Source: an uncultured Candidatus Melainabacteria bacterium
GTDB taxonomy: Bacteria; Cyanobacteriota; Vampirovibrionia; Gastranaerophilales; Gastranaerophilaceae
Assembly (NCBI GenBank): GCA_934693235.1
Contig: CAKUUY010000007.1
Coordinates: 16,025 to 80,024, forward strand
Reading direction: 5' to 3'
DNA: 64,000 bases
Shown piece by piece: positions 18,497-28,276 of this stretch. Every line of letters begins with the position of its first letter. The stretch's first letter is position 1. A program made the position numbers and the translations under genes. The notes beneath the pieces were generated by a model that was not told where the DNA came from, did no database searches, and saw only the letters and a program-made list of their open reading frames with translations.

Positions 18497-18940
18497 CTAT
18501 CTACCGATTTCGGTTGCTTTTTGTGCCATAGATTTAGTGATATTTATTAATGCCAAGTTAGCTTCGTATGCTCGTTGTGCCAAGATTGCATCAGCCATAT
18601 CTACTGCGGGGTTTACATTTGAAGCTCTTATATAGCCGTTTGCATCGGCATCAGGATGTCCCGGACGATAAATTTTATCTCCCAATGTTGGATCTTCTAC
18701 ACATCCGTTAAATACCACTCCACCTTGTAAATATGGTAAAGTGCCCACCCCGAAAACATCTTCTTTCATATTATTCATCAAACCATGAAAAGAAATATCT
18801 TCTGTTGCATTTAAAATAGGAATTTTTCTAACGTAATTCGGAGTATCTACGTTCGCAATGTTTTTTGCGTGAATATCCATCCTTAAGCCATGGGCTTTTA
18901 AGGCATTCGCTCCGATATTCATTGATTCCATTATACTCAT
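18497..18940 (-). CDS. flgC: Flagellar proximal rod protein FlgC
   Basis: 147 residues, standard FlgC length. The rod-protein N-terminal motif is intact (GLRMDIHAKNIANVDTPNYVRK). The C-terminal rod motif is NVNPAVDMADAILAQRAYEANLALIN, followed by MAQKATEIGR. FlgC assembles with FlgB and FliE in the periplasm to form the proximal rod. It lies downstream of flgB on the minus strand with an interspersed repeat between them. Confidence 0.95.
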   Translation of the reverse strand: MSIMESMNIGANALKAHGLRMDIHAKNIANVDTPNYVRKIPILNATEDISFHGLMNNMKEDVFGVGTLPYLQGGVVFNGCVEDPTLGDKIYRPGHPDADANGYIRASNVNPAVDMADAILAQRAYEANLALINITKSMAQKATEIGR

Positions 18941-18980
18941 GATTTACGCCTTTCTTTGTGTTGTTGGAGAAGTTGCTTTT

Positions 18981-19060
18981 CAATCCCTCTCCAGCATTCG
19001 TAACACTTACTTATCGTTCGTGAACGACTGCTCCCTCTTCCCGTTGGGGAGAGAGGATTG
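18981..19060. repeat. Interspersed palindromic repeat between flgB and flgC
   Basis: CAATCCCTCTCC at one end and GGGGAGAGAGGATTG at the other form an imperfect inverted repeat of about 80 bases. Related CTCTCTCC/GAGAGAG sequences recur at 13.8-13.9, 33.35, 35.29, 51.09-51.47 and 55.49 kb. Confidence 0.7.
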
Positions 19061-19069
19061 TTTTAATTA

Positions 19070-19417
19070 TTATTTACCGACATTTATAACGGTTTTCATC
19101 TCTGTAATTATATTAGACATTCTTCTTGTTGCCATCGTATAAAGAAGTGAATTTTCCTGTAATTCCATCAATTCATTTGCAGGGTCAATTTCTTCATAAG
19201 TTTGTTCATCAATAACCCCAGATGGACCTAGTTTCTCAGATAATTTAGTTTCTAAAGGACTATTCATAGAATTCAAATAATCCCCAAAATTTACATCTCG
19301 ACGAACATAGCCTGGAGTATCCATATTTGCAAGGTTTGACCCCAAAGCTCTTTGTCTTTGAGTTATCAAATCCATCATTAGTGTAACTTTTCCCATATTA
19401 TCTAGCGATGTAAACAT
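19070..19417 (-). CDS. flgB: Flagellar proximal rod protein FlgB
   Basis: 115 residues, slightly short for FlgB. The N-terminal rod motif is RQRALGSNLANMDTPGYVRRDVNF, and a C-terminal helix (ENSLLYTMATRRMSNIITEMKTVI) matches the FlgB end. Partner of FlgC in the proximal rod. First gene of flgB-flgC, downstream of the two longer rod/hook-type genes. Confidence 0.9.
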   Translation of the reverse strand: MFTSLDNMGKVTLMMDLITQRQRALGSNLANMDTPGYVRRDVNFGDYLNSMNSPLETKLSEKLGPSGVIDEQTYEEIDPANELMELQENSLLYTMATRRMSNIITEMKTVINVGK

Positions 19418-19481
19418 TTTGTCCTTTCAGTTATATTCGTTGGGGAGTGGAAACTCCCAATTCTTTTTATATTAACGTTAT

Positions 19482-20195
19482 CTATTCTCTGATATTAATA
19501 GCTTTGTTGTACATATCATCAACAACTTTCATCATACGCGTACTCGCAAGTAGTGAAGCATTTAATCTTAGCATATCTGAAGCTGATGAATACACATTTG
19601 TATTAGAGTTTTCAATATTGTTTTGACAGAAACTTTCATGGTTCCTGACTAACATCGGATCTCCTGATTCTGCGGTTGCTACAAGCTTATTCATTCCCTT
19701 TTGTTCTAGGTTTTCGCTTGAGGCAAATCTTACAAGAGGAATTGTTCCTAATTTTTTAGGCTTTGTATTTGCTGCATCATATGAATAAACCTCACCATTC
19801 GGTTTAATTTCGAATTTATAACAGTTTGCAGGGATTTTAATTCCTTCTCCGACAATCCAATCATCGGTTGTTACAAGATATCCGTCTTTTCCTTGTTTGA
19901 AAGCTCCGTCTCTTGTATAAGCAACTTCTCCCTCCGGAGAAACAACCGGAATATATCCTGTTCCATTGATTGCGACATCATATGGATTACTTGTAACTTG
20001 AATAGAGCCTTGACGAGTTTCTGTTCTGATTGCGCCTGTCAAATAGCCCTCTTCATTAAGCATTTGTTCAAATGTTACGGTTTTGTATCCTTTTGTGTTC
20101 ATATTCGCAAGATTATTAGCGACATAACCCAGTTTTTCAAACTGAGTTGTCACGTTACATACACTTTTTCTAACAATGCCTTGCATACTATACAT
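19482..20195 (-). CDS. FlgG/FlgF-type flagellar rod protein
   Basis: 237 residues. N-terminal motif EKLGYVANNLANMNTKGYKT is canonical for rod/hook proteins. The central domain has AINGTGYIPV and YTRDGAFKQGKDGYLVT, and the C-terminus has a rod-type helix (NVYSSASDMLRLNASLLASTRMMKVVDDMYNKAI). I use ATG 20195, eight bases after AGAGGT, not the TTG six bases upstream. FlgG proper is usually about 260 residues, so FlgF or a FlgG paralogue are both possible. It follows 20212-20910 by 16 bases in one operon. Confidence 0.85.
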   Translation of the reverse strand: MYSMQGIVRKSVCNVTTQFEKLGYVANNLANMNTKGYKTVTFEQMLNEEGYLTGAIRTETRQGSIQVTSNPYDVAINGTGYIPVVSPEGEVAYTRDGAFKQGKDGYLVTTDDWIVGEGIKIPANCYKFEIKPNGEVYSYDAANTKPKKLGTIPLVRFASSENLEQKGMNKLVATAESGDPMLVRNHESFCQNNIENSNTNVYSSASDMLRLNASLLASTRMMKVVDDMYNKAINIRE

Positions 20196-20211
20196 AATCA
20201 ATTACCTCTTA

Positions 20212-20910
20212 TTATGAAGTTGTTCCTAATTGGGAAATTACTTTTTGTAAATTTTGGTTTTGAATCATAAAAATTTGTCTGTTAGCTTCAAAATTTCTGA
20301 TAACAGGCATCATTGAAATAAATTCGTTTTGCAATGCTACGTTTGAATATTCATTGTAACCTTGTTTAACTTGCGGGTCCATTACCAAAACTCCGTTTGT
20401 ATCAACAACACCAATACAGCCGGCTTGTTCAAACTTGTTCGTTTTTCTGTTCAAAACGCTAATCATACCTTTAGCGTTAATTTTTACATCTTCAATCTTT
20501 TCCGGAACAATCGGCAATTTTATTGGGGTGCCGGCATTAGAAAGTACCTGTCCGTCTTCCAAAGTCAAAAGATTGCCGGATTTGTCAAGTTTAAAACGCC
20601 CGTCACGAGTCAACTTAACACCTTCTGCAGTTTGAGTTTGAAAATAACCTTTGTTTGCTAAAGCCAAATCTAACGGATTGTCAGACATTGCGATACGACC
20701 GACTTTATCATCCACAGTTTGAGAAAGTCCGTGAATTCCGATAAATTCTGTGAACGACGAAACTACAGGATCTTTTCTTTGATAACCAATTTTGTCAAAT
20801 CCTGTAACGTTTTCGTTGTACATTCCGATTAGTTCACTTTGAACATGCATTGCTCTAAGTGATGCAGTTAAGCCTTTTTCGCAGTATCTAATTCCGCCGT
20901 TAATTTTCAT
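20212..20910 (-). CDS. FlgF/FlgG-type flagellar rod protein with degenerate N-terminal motif
   Basis: 232 residues. The central domain is clear (LDLALANKGYFQTQT, KLTRDGRFKLDKSGNLLTLEDG), and a C-terminal rod helix is present (YSNVALQNEFISMMPVIRNFEANRQIF). The N-terminal NNLAN-T-G motif has decayed to MYNENVTGFDKIGYQRK. That may reflect a specialised rod or hook-junction role. It is the first gene of this minus-strand pair and probably co-transcribed with 19482-20195. Confidence 0.82.
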   Translation of the reverse strand: MKINGGIRYCEKGLTASLRAMHVQSELIGMYNENVTGFDKIGYQRKDPVVSSFTEFIGIHGLSQTVDDKVGRIAMSDNPLDLALANKGYFQTQTAEGVKLTRDGRFKLDKSGNLLTLEDGQVLSNAGTPIKLPIVPEKIEDVKINAKGMISVLNRKTNKFEQAGCIGVVDTNGVLVMDPQVKQGYNEYSNVALQNEFISMMPVIRNFEANRQIFMIQNQNLQKVISQLGTTS

Positions 20911-21028
20911 GACTACCTCTTTTTCTAATACTGTCGGACAATTACATGTTTATTTCAATAAATATGAAATAAATCATCCATTTGTATTAGATGTCATGAA
21001 TTTAATTATATTTTATAGAAAGTCAATA

Positions 21029-21274
21029 TTATTCAATTATTTGATAAAGTGTTGGAGCTTCTTGGACAGAAACATTATTTGTCGGAACTTTTAAAACTTT
21101 TGCACAAACAGTTCTATTTGTATATTCTATACGAATTTCATCTCCCTCTTTAATCTGTTTAGCAGGCTTTGCAGGGTTACCGTTTACAAAAACTCTACCT
21201 GTATCTGAAACCTCATTGGCTACTGTTCTTCTCTTTATTAATCTTGAAACTTTTAAAAACTTATCTAATCTCAT
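21029..21274 (-). CDS. rqcP: S4-domain RNA-binding protein, RqcP/YabO type
   Basis: 81 residues, almost entirely an S4 domain: MRLDKFLKVSRLIKRRTVANE, then GRVFVNGNPAKPAKQIKEGDEIRI. Members of this family bind 23S rRNA or peptidyl-tRNA on split ribosomes during RqcH-dependent quality control. The assignment to RqcP rather than Hsp15 follows from the short length without a basic tail. It is divergent from the phosphoesterase at 21331. Confidence 0.82.
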   Translation of the reverse strand: MRLDKFLKVSRLIKRRTVANEVSDTGRVFVNGNPAKPAKQIKEGDEIRIEYTNRTVCAKVLKVPTNNVSVQEAPTLYQIIE

Positions 21275-21330
21275 GTTTTCTCCTTTTACTTATATTATAA
21301 TTTATGATATAATTTGTCCAGAGGGTAGAA

Positions 21331-22131
21331 ATGATTAAAAAATTCTTTTTAACAATAATTTCTTTTGTATTGATACAAGGTTGGGCTAATGCAAACACAA
21401 TAAAATTTGCACAAATAACAGATAGCCACTTTGTAGCAAAAAACCAGTACAGAACAGAAACATTGCAAAAGGCGATTGAAAGTATTAACAACGAAAAAGA
21501 TATTTCTTTTGTTGTTTTTACAGGAGATAATATTGATTCTCCTAAAGAAGCTTTTTTGCCGGAATTTGTTACTACAATAAACAAATTAAAATCTCCATAT
21601 TACTTGGTAATCGGAAATCATGATGTATTTAGAAATAACGGATTATCTAAAAAACGTTATCTTGAAATTGTAAAAGAAAACAACTGTTTTTATAGATATA
21701 CAAATCCAAACTATGTATTTAAGAGAAACGGTTTTGTATTTATAGTTTTGGATGGGGCAAAAGAAGTTGTTCCGGGTGCAAATGGTTACTACAGGGAAAA
21801 TACTCTTAAGTGGTTAGATAAACAGTTAACAAAACATAAGAAAGAACCTGTTATTATATTTCAGCACTTTCCTGTCGTAACAACGAAAGTTGTTCCATCA
21901 CATGAAGTTTACAAAAAAGAATCTTATTTAGATGTGATAGACAAGCACGACAATGTTGTTTCAGTAATCGCCGGTCACTTGCATTCTAATAGTGAAGCTA
22001 TGCGAAATGGAGTTTACCATATCACAACTCCATCTTTAATAGGCGAGCCACCTGTTTACAAAATAATAACTGTCGTTACAACAAAGGGTTTTTCTCCTAT
22101 GATATACACTGAACTTAAAGAACTTCAATAG
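21331..22131 (+). CDS. Exported metallophosphoesterase
   Basis: 266 residues. A signal peptide (IKKFFLTIISFVLIQGWANA, about residues 2-21) precedes a calcineurin-like phosphoesterase core: D-x-H in QITDSHF, GDN in VVFTGDNID, GNHD in YLVIGNHDVF, and GHLH in VIAGHLHSN. All metal ligands are present. It probably acts in the periplasm or at the surface on phosphomonoesters or phosphodiesters; substrate unknown. A TATAAT at 21309-21314 with TTTACT 17 bases upstream is a likely promoter, and AGAGGG is the ribosome binding site. Confidence 0.88.
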   Translation: MIKKFFLTIISFVLIQGWANANTIKFAQITDSHFVAKNQYRTETLQKAIESINNEKDISFVVFTGDNIDSPKEAFLPEFVTTINKLKSPYYLVIGNHDVFRNNGLSKKRYLEIVKENNCFYRYTNPNYVFKRNGFVFIVLDGAKEVVPGANGYYRENTLKWLDKQLTKHKKEPVIIFQHFPVVTTKVVPSHEVYKKESYLDVIDKHDNVVSVIAGHLHSNSEAMRNGVYHITTPSLIGEPPVYKIITVVTTKGFSPMIYTELKELQ

Positions 22132-22133
22132 GA

Positions 22134-22162
22134 TTGCTTTTTTTTGTAAAAAATATTATAAT
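22134..22162 (+). promoter_or_regulatory. Promoter of the CorC-like gene
   Basis: TTGCTT (22134-22139), 17-base spacer, TATAAT (22157-22162), upstream of the ATG at 22202. Confidence 0.6.
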
Positions 22163-22201
22163 CAGAAAAGATATAAGAAAGTTATAGGATATTAATATAT
22201 A

Positions 22202-23566
22202 ATGGATAGTTCCACGAATACAATATTTAATTTGTTAGTTATTGCATTTTTACTGTTTTCGAACGGTTTTTTTGTAGCGTCAGAGTTTGCGATGGTAAAA
22301 GTTCGAAAAACCAGGATTGAACAGCTTACCAATGAGGGCGATTTTAATGCAAAAATAGCACTGGAAGCTCTCAAAGATTTGGATAAGTTCATTGCAGCAG
22401 TTCAATTAGGTGTAACAATCTCCAGTATCGGCTTAGGTTGGGTCGGAGAGGGAACTCTTGCACATATAATTGAACCAATTTTTGCATTTTTACCGGGAAT
22501 TGGTCGAAATATTGCCACACACACAGCATCTGTATCTATCGCATTTGCATTAATTACATTTTTCCATGTTGTATTGGGAGAACTTATTCCTAAATCAATT
22601 GCACTTGAATATACTGAAAAAACAGCTTTGTTAGTTGCAAGACCAATGCAAATTTTGACATTTTTCTTTAATCCGTTTATTTGGTTGTTGAACGGTTTTG
22701 GAAACCTTGTTTTAAAACTTTTGCATATCCCGCATTCTCACAAAGGGTCTCTTGTTCATTCTACAGAAGAACTTGATATGCTTGTAAATGCCAGTTATGA
22801 CGGTGGAGTCTTAAATGAAACAGAAAAAGATATGTTGCATAATGTATTCAAATTTTCTGACCTTACAGCAAAGCAAGTTATGGTTCCAAGAACTGATATG
22901 ATTTGTATTCCGGTTGATATGCCATTGGACGAGTTAAATAAGCTTGCGGAAGAAAACCAATATACAAGATATCCTGTTTATGAAGAAGATATTGATCACA
23001 TTATCGGGTTGGTTCACGTAAAGGATTTATATTCTTTGTCTGTAAAAGATGAAATTTGTCCTATATCAAAAATTTTGAGAGATGTTTTACTTGTCCCAGA
23101 AACAATTACAATGGATAATTTGGTCTTGGAATTCAAAAAACGCAAAGGACAAATGGCAATTGTTGTTGATGAATTCGGAGGTACATCAGGACTTGTTACA
23201 TTGGAAGATGTAATTGAAGAAATTTTTGGAGATGTTCAGGATGAGTTTGATGTAGAAGAAGAAGTAACAGACGAAATTAAAGAAGTTGCTCCTAACACAT
23301 ATATTGCAAATTCAATGATGAGACTAGATGAATTTGCAGAATTTTTCGGAATTAATGAAAAAGAAATTGATGATGAAGATATTGATACAATCGGCGGATT
23401 AGTTGTAAAACAACTTGGACGAATTGCTCAAGTAAATGATACGGCGACATTTAACAATATTACATTTGTTGTGAAAGAAGTTGATGGAGCAAGAATTACA
23501 AAACTTGAAATTATTAAACATGATGAAGCAAATTCTGACGAGGAAAAGGCAAGCGAAGAAGCATAA
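22202..23566 (+). CDS. CNNM / CorC-HlyC family membrane protein
   Basis: 454 residues. An N-terminal DUF21 (CNNM) membrane domain begins IAFLLFSNGFFVASEFAMVKVRKTRI and includes GELIPKSIALEYTE. A tandem CBS pair follows (VMVPRTDMICI, YPVYEEDIDHIIGLVHVKDL, then FGGTSGLVTLEDVIEEIFGD). A C-terminal CorC_HlyC transporter-associated domain is present (IDTIGGLVVKQLGRI). Family members are linked to magnesium or divalent cation homeostasis. The end is acidic. Monocistronic by appearance. Confidence 0.92.
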   Translation: MDSSTNTIFNLLVIAFLLFSNGFFVASEFAMVKVRKTRIEQLTNEGDFNAKIALEALKDLDKFIAAVQLGVTISSIGLGWVGEGTLAHIIEPIFAFLPGIGRNIATHTASVSIAFALITFFHVVLGELIPKSIALEYTEKTALLVARPMQILTFFFNPFIWLLNGFGNLVLKLLHIPHSHKGSLVHSTEELDMLVNASYDGGVLNETEKDMLHNVFKFSDLTAKQVMVPRTDMICIPVDMPLDELNKLAEENQYTRYPVYEEDIDHIIGLVHVKDLYSLSVKDEICPISKILRDVLLVPETITMDNLVLEFKKRKGQMAIVVDEFGGTSGLVTLEDVIEEIFGDVQDEFDVEEEVTDEIKEVAPNTYIANSMMRLDEFAEFFGINEKEIDDEDIDTIGGLVVKQLGRIAQVNDTATFNNITFVVKEVDGARITKLEIIKHDEANSDEEKASEEA

Positions 23567-23609
23567 ACTTCAATTTAAATGTATAGAAAGATGACACGCA
23601 AGCTTTTCT

Positions 23610-24023
23610 TTATGTTTGATTTTCGTCTTTGATAACAAGGTGTTTTATAACTTCAATGATGTTAGCATTTTTATTTGCTTCCGTGTATTGAGCAAAGCTA
23701 CAAGATGTGTTATTTTTTAATATCGACTTTTTACCATTGTTTTCAATATTAACAGATTTAATTGTGTTAATAAATTTGTTATTGTAATCAATTTGATAAG
23801 TTATAACAACATGGCTTGTAAAAGTCTTGTTTTTGGCGTCAAACTTTACTTTGCAAATCACAATATTATTGGAGATATTAACAGAATTGTTATCATAGTA
23901 TGCGATACCGCTGTCTGTTTCTCCAAATTCTATCCAATTTTCATTTTGTGATTGCTCTTTGTTCTTGTAACCAACAAGAAATAACAAAGATATGAGTATA
24001 ACAATCAATAAAATGGATATCAT
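23610..24023 (-). CDS. Small membrane-anchored hypothetical protein
   Basis: 137 residues. An N-terminal hydrophobic segment (MISILLIVILISLLFLVGY) is followed by a polar extracytoplasmic part, which opens WIEFGETDSGIAYYDNNSVN and continues with beta-strand-like stretches. The layout (W at the start, then a Y-Y-D-x-x-S motif) loosely recalls surface-adhesin E-like proteins, but I do not make that call. AAAGGG lies nine bases before the ATG. Function unknown. Confidence 0.7.
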   Translation of the reverse strand: MISILLIVILISLLFLVGYKNKEQSQNENWIEFGETDSGIAYYDNNSVNISNNIVICKVKFDAKNKTFTSHVVITYQIDYNNKFINTIKSVNIENNGKKSILKNNTSCSFAQYTEANKNANIIEVIKHLVIKDENQT

Positions 24024-24348
24024 ATATTAAATCCCTTTCTTATTGCTGCGGCCTGCTTTAGTCATTTGTATTTAACGAGTTTATGATTATTTATTTAAAT
24101 TTTCGACTTTTTCTCGTTTAAATTCTGACTGTCCCCCATTAGAAGGAATTCTTCGTCACTTACACAAATATTTTATACTTCGCATAATGATTGTTAACGT
24201 GTTAACTTGTCTTGTTCGTTTAGCGTTTAACGGGTTTACTTTTTTCTTTTCAGAAACATTGTTTTTTGCCAAGAAAAGACCTTCGCCCTCTGCTCACTCG
24301 CGCTTGAATCCCAAAAAGAGTTCTCGTCTATACCCATACTAACTATAT
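24024..24348. other. Gap without a recognised gene
   Basis: About 325 bases between the hypothetical gene and the tRNA-Leu hairpin. It holds AT-rich sequence, remnants of interspersed repeats (for example GAATTCTTCGTCACTTA near 24145) and a slightly GC-richer stretch near 24285-24325. No coding frame or RNA gene seen. Confidence 0.4.
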
Positions 24349-24380
24349 AAAATAATTGAGGCATAAAGCCTCGTTATTTT
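24349..24380 (-). terminator. Terminator of tRNA-Leu
   Basis: On the minus strand a GAGGC/GCCTC hairpin extended by AAAATAA/TTATTTT arms lies immediately after the tRNA 3' end. Confidence 0.7.
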
Positions 24381-24383
24381 ATA

Positions 24384-24467
24384 TGGTGTCGACGGGGGGA
24401 CTTGAACCCCCACAGCTCTCGCCACATGCACCTCAAGCATGCGTGTCTACCATTCCACCACATCGAC
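24384..24467 (-). tRNA. tRNA-Leu (anticodon GAG)
   Basis: Read on the minus strand it starts GTCGATGTGGTGG and has D-loop AATGGTAGACAC and anticodon loop CTTGAGGTG. A long class II variable arm (TGTGGCGAGAGCTGTG) and T arm GGGGGTTCAAGTCCCCC follow. The acceptor pairs GTCGATG with CGTCGAC, followed by A73, and CCA is encoded. Confidence 0.95.
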
Positions 24468-24672
24468 ATAATTGGCTTGTTCTATTTTGCCGATGTTGAC
24501 AGACTGCTTGTGGTGGAAGTGCTTCGCACCCTCTCACAAAACGTGACATTTAGTCACCTTTTGTTCGGCAGAGTACCACATCGACATTTAACTTTTTATT
24601 TGTTCAGAATAATAACATGAATATTTAGTTTTGTAAATTTGAAAAACATTTTTTACATGTAATAATGATGGT
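24468..24672. other. tRNA-Leu to uvrA gap, with a 13-base repeat of the tRNA 5' end
   Basis: ACCACATCGACAT, the tRNA 5' end as read on the plus strand (24457-24469), is repeated exactly at 24575-24587. The sequence between is non-coding. Just before uvrA, TTGAAA and TGTAATAAT form a possible promoter whose start would fall on the uvrA ATG. Confidence 0.45.
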
Positions 24673-27525
24673 ATGTTAGATACGATTATTGTTAAGGGTG
24701 CAAAAGAGCACAATTTAAAAGATGTTTCACTACAATTACCCAAGAATGAACTGATTGTTTTTACGGGTGTTTCGGGCTCCGGGAAATCATCTCTTGCCTT
24801 TGATACGATTTTTGCAGAAGGTCAAAGACGCTATATTGAAAGCCTTTCAACTTACGCACGTCAGTTTTTAGGACAGATGGACAAGCCAAATGTCGACTAT
24901 ATTGACGGGCTTTCGCCTGCAATCTCTATTGATCAAAAATCGACAAGCAACAACCCGCGCTCAACTGTCGGTACAGTTACTGAAATTTATGACTATTTAA
25001 GGCTTTTATATGCCCGTGTTGGAACACCTTATTGTCCTAATTGTGGGGAAAAAATTAAACCTCAAACGGTTGATGAAATCGTAAATAATATTTTAAAACT
25101 TGGCGAAGGAACAAAAATTCAAATTTTAGCACCAGTCGTTCGAGGCAAAAAGGGCGAGTATTCTTCGACTTTCGAGGAATTGCGACAAGAAGGTTTTGTG
25201 CGTGTGAAGGTTGATGGTGAGATTTTTAACCTCGATGAAGATAAAATTTCTCTTGCGAAAACTAAAAAACACGACATTTCTGTTGTTGTAGACCGAATTG
25301 TTGTGAAAGAGTCTGCACAATCTCGTATTGCTGATAGTGTTCAAATTGCGTTGAAAAAAGCTGATGGTGTGTCAATTGTTGATGTCGTCGGTGGAAAAGA
25401 AACGCCAAGCAAAGAAATAATTTACAGCGAAAAACTGGCGTGTCCGAAGTGTAATTTGAGTTTCGAAGAACTTGCACCGAGAATTTTCTCTTTCAACGCA
25501 CCTTATGGAGCTTGTGAGAGATGCTCAGGTTTGGGAGCTGATTTTGTAATTGATCCGAATTTGATAGTTCCGGATAAGAAAAAATCTCTCAATGATGGTG
25601 CGATTTATCCTTGGTCAAAGACTTCTACACAGTATTATAATGATGTTTTAAAATCTGTTTGTCATAATTTCAATATCGATATGGACAAGCCGTTTGAGGA
25701 TTTATCTGAAAAAGAGCAGAACATAATTCTTTACGGAAATAATGATATAATAAAATTTACTGTAATGCGATTTGGTACACATCGTTATGAAACGAAATAT
25801 CGTAAGTTTGATGGTGTAATTCCGTTTTTAGAAAAAAGGTATAATGAGTCAAATGGTGAATATTGGCGTGAAGAAATCGAAAAATATATGACAACAACTC
25901 CTTGTCCGGCATGTCATGGTGCTAGATTAAAGCCTTTCCCGCTTGCGGTAAAAATTAAGGATAAAAATATTTATGAATTTACTTTGATGCCAATTGATGA
26001 AGAATTAGATTTTATTTCGGATTTGTATTTGGAATTAAATGAGTTCCAGACGCACATTGCAAAACAAATTTTAGATGAAATAAGGGCAAGATTAAGGTTT
26101 TTGAAAGATGTTGGTTTGAGTTATCTTGATTTGGCGCGTCGTGCCGGAACACTTTCCGGTGGTGAGGCTCAAAGAATTCGACTTGCAACTCAAATAGGAA
26201 GTGGTTTGTCAGGTGTTTTATATGTTTTGGATGAACCATCAATTGGTTTGCACCAAAGAGATAATGATAGATTAATAAAAACTTTGATTAAACTGAGAAA
26301 TTTAGGCAATACTTTGATTGTTGTCGAACATGATGAAGATACTATTAGAAATGCAGATTATATTGTTGATATTGGCCCGAAAGCCGGAGTGAATGGAGGT
26401 AAAGTTATTGCTTGCGGCACGGTTGATAGTATAATTGCAGCAAAAGAGTCGATTACCGGAAAATATTTAAGCGGTGAAAAATTTATTCCTGTGCCAGAAA
26501 AGGTTCGAGAAGGTAATGGTGAATTCTTACGAGTTAAAAATGCGCATATCAATAATCTTAAAAATATTGATGTAGATATTCCGTTGGGTAAAATAGTATG
26601 TTTGACTGGCGTTTCTGGTTCCGGAAAATCTTCTTTGATGCAAGATTTGATTTATGAATACGCTTTACATAAATTACGAGGGAACAAACCAAAACCTCAA
26701 GGTGTTGATGAAATTGATGGATTTGAAAATATTGATAAAATTATTGCAATTGCTCAATCTCCAATCGGAAGAACACCGCGTTCAAATCCTGCGACATATA
26801 CAGATTTGTTTACTCATATTAGAGAGTTATTTTCAAAAACAAATGAAGCAAAACTTAGAGGTTATAAACCCGGACGTTTTAGTTTCAACGTAAAAGGCGG
26901 ACGTTGTGAGGCTTGTAAAGGGGATGGTGTTTTAAAAATTGAAATGAACTTCTTGTCTGATGTTTATGTAAAATGCGATGTTTGCAAAGGAAAACGTTAC
27001 AATCGAGAAACTTTAGAGGTTAAATACAAAGGTAAAACTATCTCGGATGTTCTAGAGATGAGCGTAAAAGAAGCATTGGAGTTTTTTGACAGCATTCCTT
27101 CTATAAAATCAAGATTACAGACTTTGAATGATGTTGGGCTTGATTATATGAAACTTGGACAAAGTGCAACGACTTTGTCCGGAGGTGAAGCTCAGAGGAT
27201 TAAGCTTGCTTCGGAATTGAATAAACGTTCAACCGGAAAAACATTATACTTGCTTGATGAACCGTCTGTTGGCCTTCATTGGTATGATTTAGACAAACTT
27301 ATTAAGATATTGCAACAGCTTGCAGATCAAGGAAACACTGTCCTTGTAATTGAGCATAACCTTGATTTTATAAAAATTGCTGACCATATTATTGATTTAG
27401 GCCCGGAGGGTGGAATTGGCGGTGGACAGGTGATTGCACAAGGTACACCTTGGGAAATTGCAAAATGTAAAAATTCTTATACCGGTCAGTATCTTAAACC
27501 AATATTGACAAATAATTCAAAATAA
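24673..27525 (+). CDS. uvrA: Excinuclease ABC subunit A
   Basis: 950 residues, full-length UvrA. It recognises DNA damage in nucleotide excision repair and loads UvrB. Two ABC ATPase modules: Walker [15 protein letters not shown] and, in the second half, [13 protein letters not shown]; signatures [15 protein letters not shown] and [15 protein letters not shown]. Zinc-binding cysteines are visible in [20 protein letters not shown] and [10 protein letters not shown]. The early motif [20 protein letters not shown] is diagnostic. The ATG lies six bases after an AATAAT box, so it may be leaderless. Confidence 0.98.
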   Translation: MLDTIIVKGAKEHNLKDVSLQLPKNELIVFTGVSGSGKSSLAFDTIFAEGQRRYIESLSTYARQFLGQMDKPNVDYIDGLSPAISIDQKSTSNNPRSTVGTVTEIYDYLRLLYARVGTPYCPNCGEKIKPQTVDEIVNNILKLGEGTKIQILAPVVRGKKGEYSSTFEELRQEGFVRVKVDGEIFNLDEDKISLAKTKKHDISVVVDRIVVKESAQSRIADSVQIALKKADGVSIVDVVGGKETPSKEIIYSEKLACPKCNLSFEELAPRIFSFNAPYGACERCSGLGADFVIDPNLIVPDKKKSLNDGAIYPWSKTSTQYYNDVLKSVCHNFNIDMDKPFEDLSEKEQNIILYGNNDIIKFTVMRFGTHRYETKYRKFDGVIPFLEKRYNESNGEYWREEIEKYMTTTPCPACHGARLKPFPLAVKIKDKNIYEFTLMPIDEELDFISDLYLELNEFQTHIAKQILDEIRARLRFLKDVGLSYLDLARRAGTLSGGEAQRIRLATQIGSGLSGVLYVLDEPSIGLHQRDNDRLIKTLIKLRNLGNTLIVVEHDEDTIRNADYIVDIGPKAGVNGGKVIACGTVDSIIAAKESITGKYLSGEKFIPVPEKVREGNGEFLRVKNAHINNLKNIDVDIPLGKIVCLTGVSGSGKSSLMQDLIYEYALHKLRGNKPKPQGVDEIDGFENIDKIIAIAQSPIGRTPRSNPATYTDLFTHIRELFSKTNEAKLRGYKPGRFSFNVKGGRCEACKGDGVLKIEMNFLSDVYVKCDVCKGKRYNRETLEVKYKGKTISDVLEMSVKEALEFFDSIPSIKSRLQTLNDVGLDYMKLGQSATTLSGGEAQRIKLASELNKRSTGKTLYLLDEPSVGLHWYDLDKLIKILQQLADQGNTVLVIEHNLDFIKIADHIIDLGPEGGIGGGQVIAQGTPWEIAKCKNSYTGQYLKPILTNNSK

Positions 27526-27558
27526 TTTATCTTTTTTATAAAGAAAGTAGGTTTTTTT

Positions 27559-28194
27559 ATGAAAAAAATTAGCGGGTCTTTATTTTTGTTATTAGTAATG
27601 CTGGGTCAGCCGGTTTTAGCGAAGCCTATAGCTGTTGAAGCGATGAGTAGTTTTACGACTGAAAATCCTCCAAAAGAAATGAGTATAAAACTTTTGGAAG
27701 ATGTTGCAATTGATGATGATTTAACGATTAAGTCAGAAACAGTTGTTGATGGAAATGTTGTGGATGTGACCGATCCGAAAAGGTTGAAAAGGAATGCAAC
27801 TTTTACATTTGTTCCAACAAGTTATAAAGATAATAATGGAAAAGTTGTTGTAATAAAAAATTATTATCCGGCAAAATACACAACAAAAATCAATAAAGGG
27901 CAACTGGCAAAATCAGCGGCATTGGGTGTTGGAAATTTTTTTGTAAAAGGTTTGTCGTTTGGGTATAGTGCGGTTGAGGGAGCAATTAAAAACGAAAAAG
28001 ACAACCGCTTTAAATCAAGTGTTAACGAAGTTTATCAAGATTCTCCACTCTCCTATGTAGAAAAAGGAGAGGAACTTGTAATTGAAAAAGGACAACTTTT
28101 CTTTTTGAATTTTAAGACCATAGATGATGTTCCGGAAGAAGATAAACCTAATTACGAATACACAGAACTTCCGTCAAGTAATAATGTAAAATAA
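27559..28194 (+). CDS. Secreted hypothetical protein, paralogue A
   Basis: 211 residues. A clear signal peptide (residues 1-21, ending GQPVLA-K) precedes a domain unlike any family I recognise. It shares with the next gene the pattern AVEAMSSF--ENP--MSIKLLEDV (next gene: PVQALQDF--SNP--MLIKMLANV) and also F-FVP--Y--NYPAK[YF]. A C-terminal 100-residue extension is specific to this copy. It follows uvrA by 33 bases and may be co-transcribed. Probably periplasmic or surface located. Confidence 0.75.
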   Translation: MKKISGSLFLLLVMLGQPVLAKPIAVEAMSSFTTENPPKEMSIKLLEDVAIDDDLTIKSETVVDGNVVDVTDPKRLKRNATFTFVPTSYKDNNGKVVVIKNYYPAKYTTKINKGQLAKSAALGVGNFFVKGLSFGYSAVEGAIKNEKDNRFKSSVNEVYQDSPLSYVEKGEELVIEKGQLFFLNFKTIDDVPEEDKPNYEYTELPSSNNVK

Positions 28195-28220
28195 GTTATA
28201 TATCTCTTATATAACGATAA

Positions 28221-28249
28221 TTGACGGATGTTTGAAATTATGTTATTAT
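28221..28249 (+). promoter_or_regulatory. Promoter of the second secreted paralogue
   Basis: TTGACG (28221-28226), 17-base spacer ending in TGT (extended -10), TATTAT (28244-28249). A transcription start near 28256 supports the ATG at 28277 over the upstream start at 28232, which would lie inside the promoter. Confidence 0.65.
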
Positions 28250-28276
28250 CCAATTATACTAATCGGAGATATGAAG

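Noticed and set aside
24402..24620. 72-codon open frame on the plus strand
   Set aside because: It runs through the tRNA-Leu gene antisense and has no ribosome binding site.
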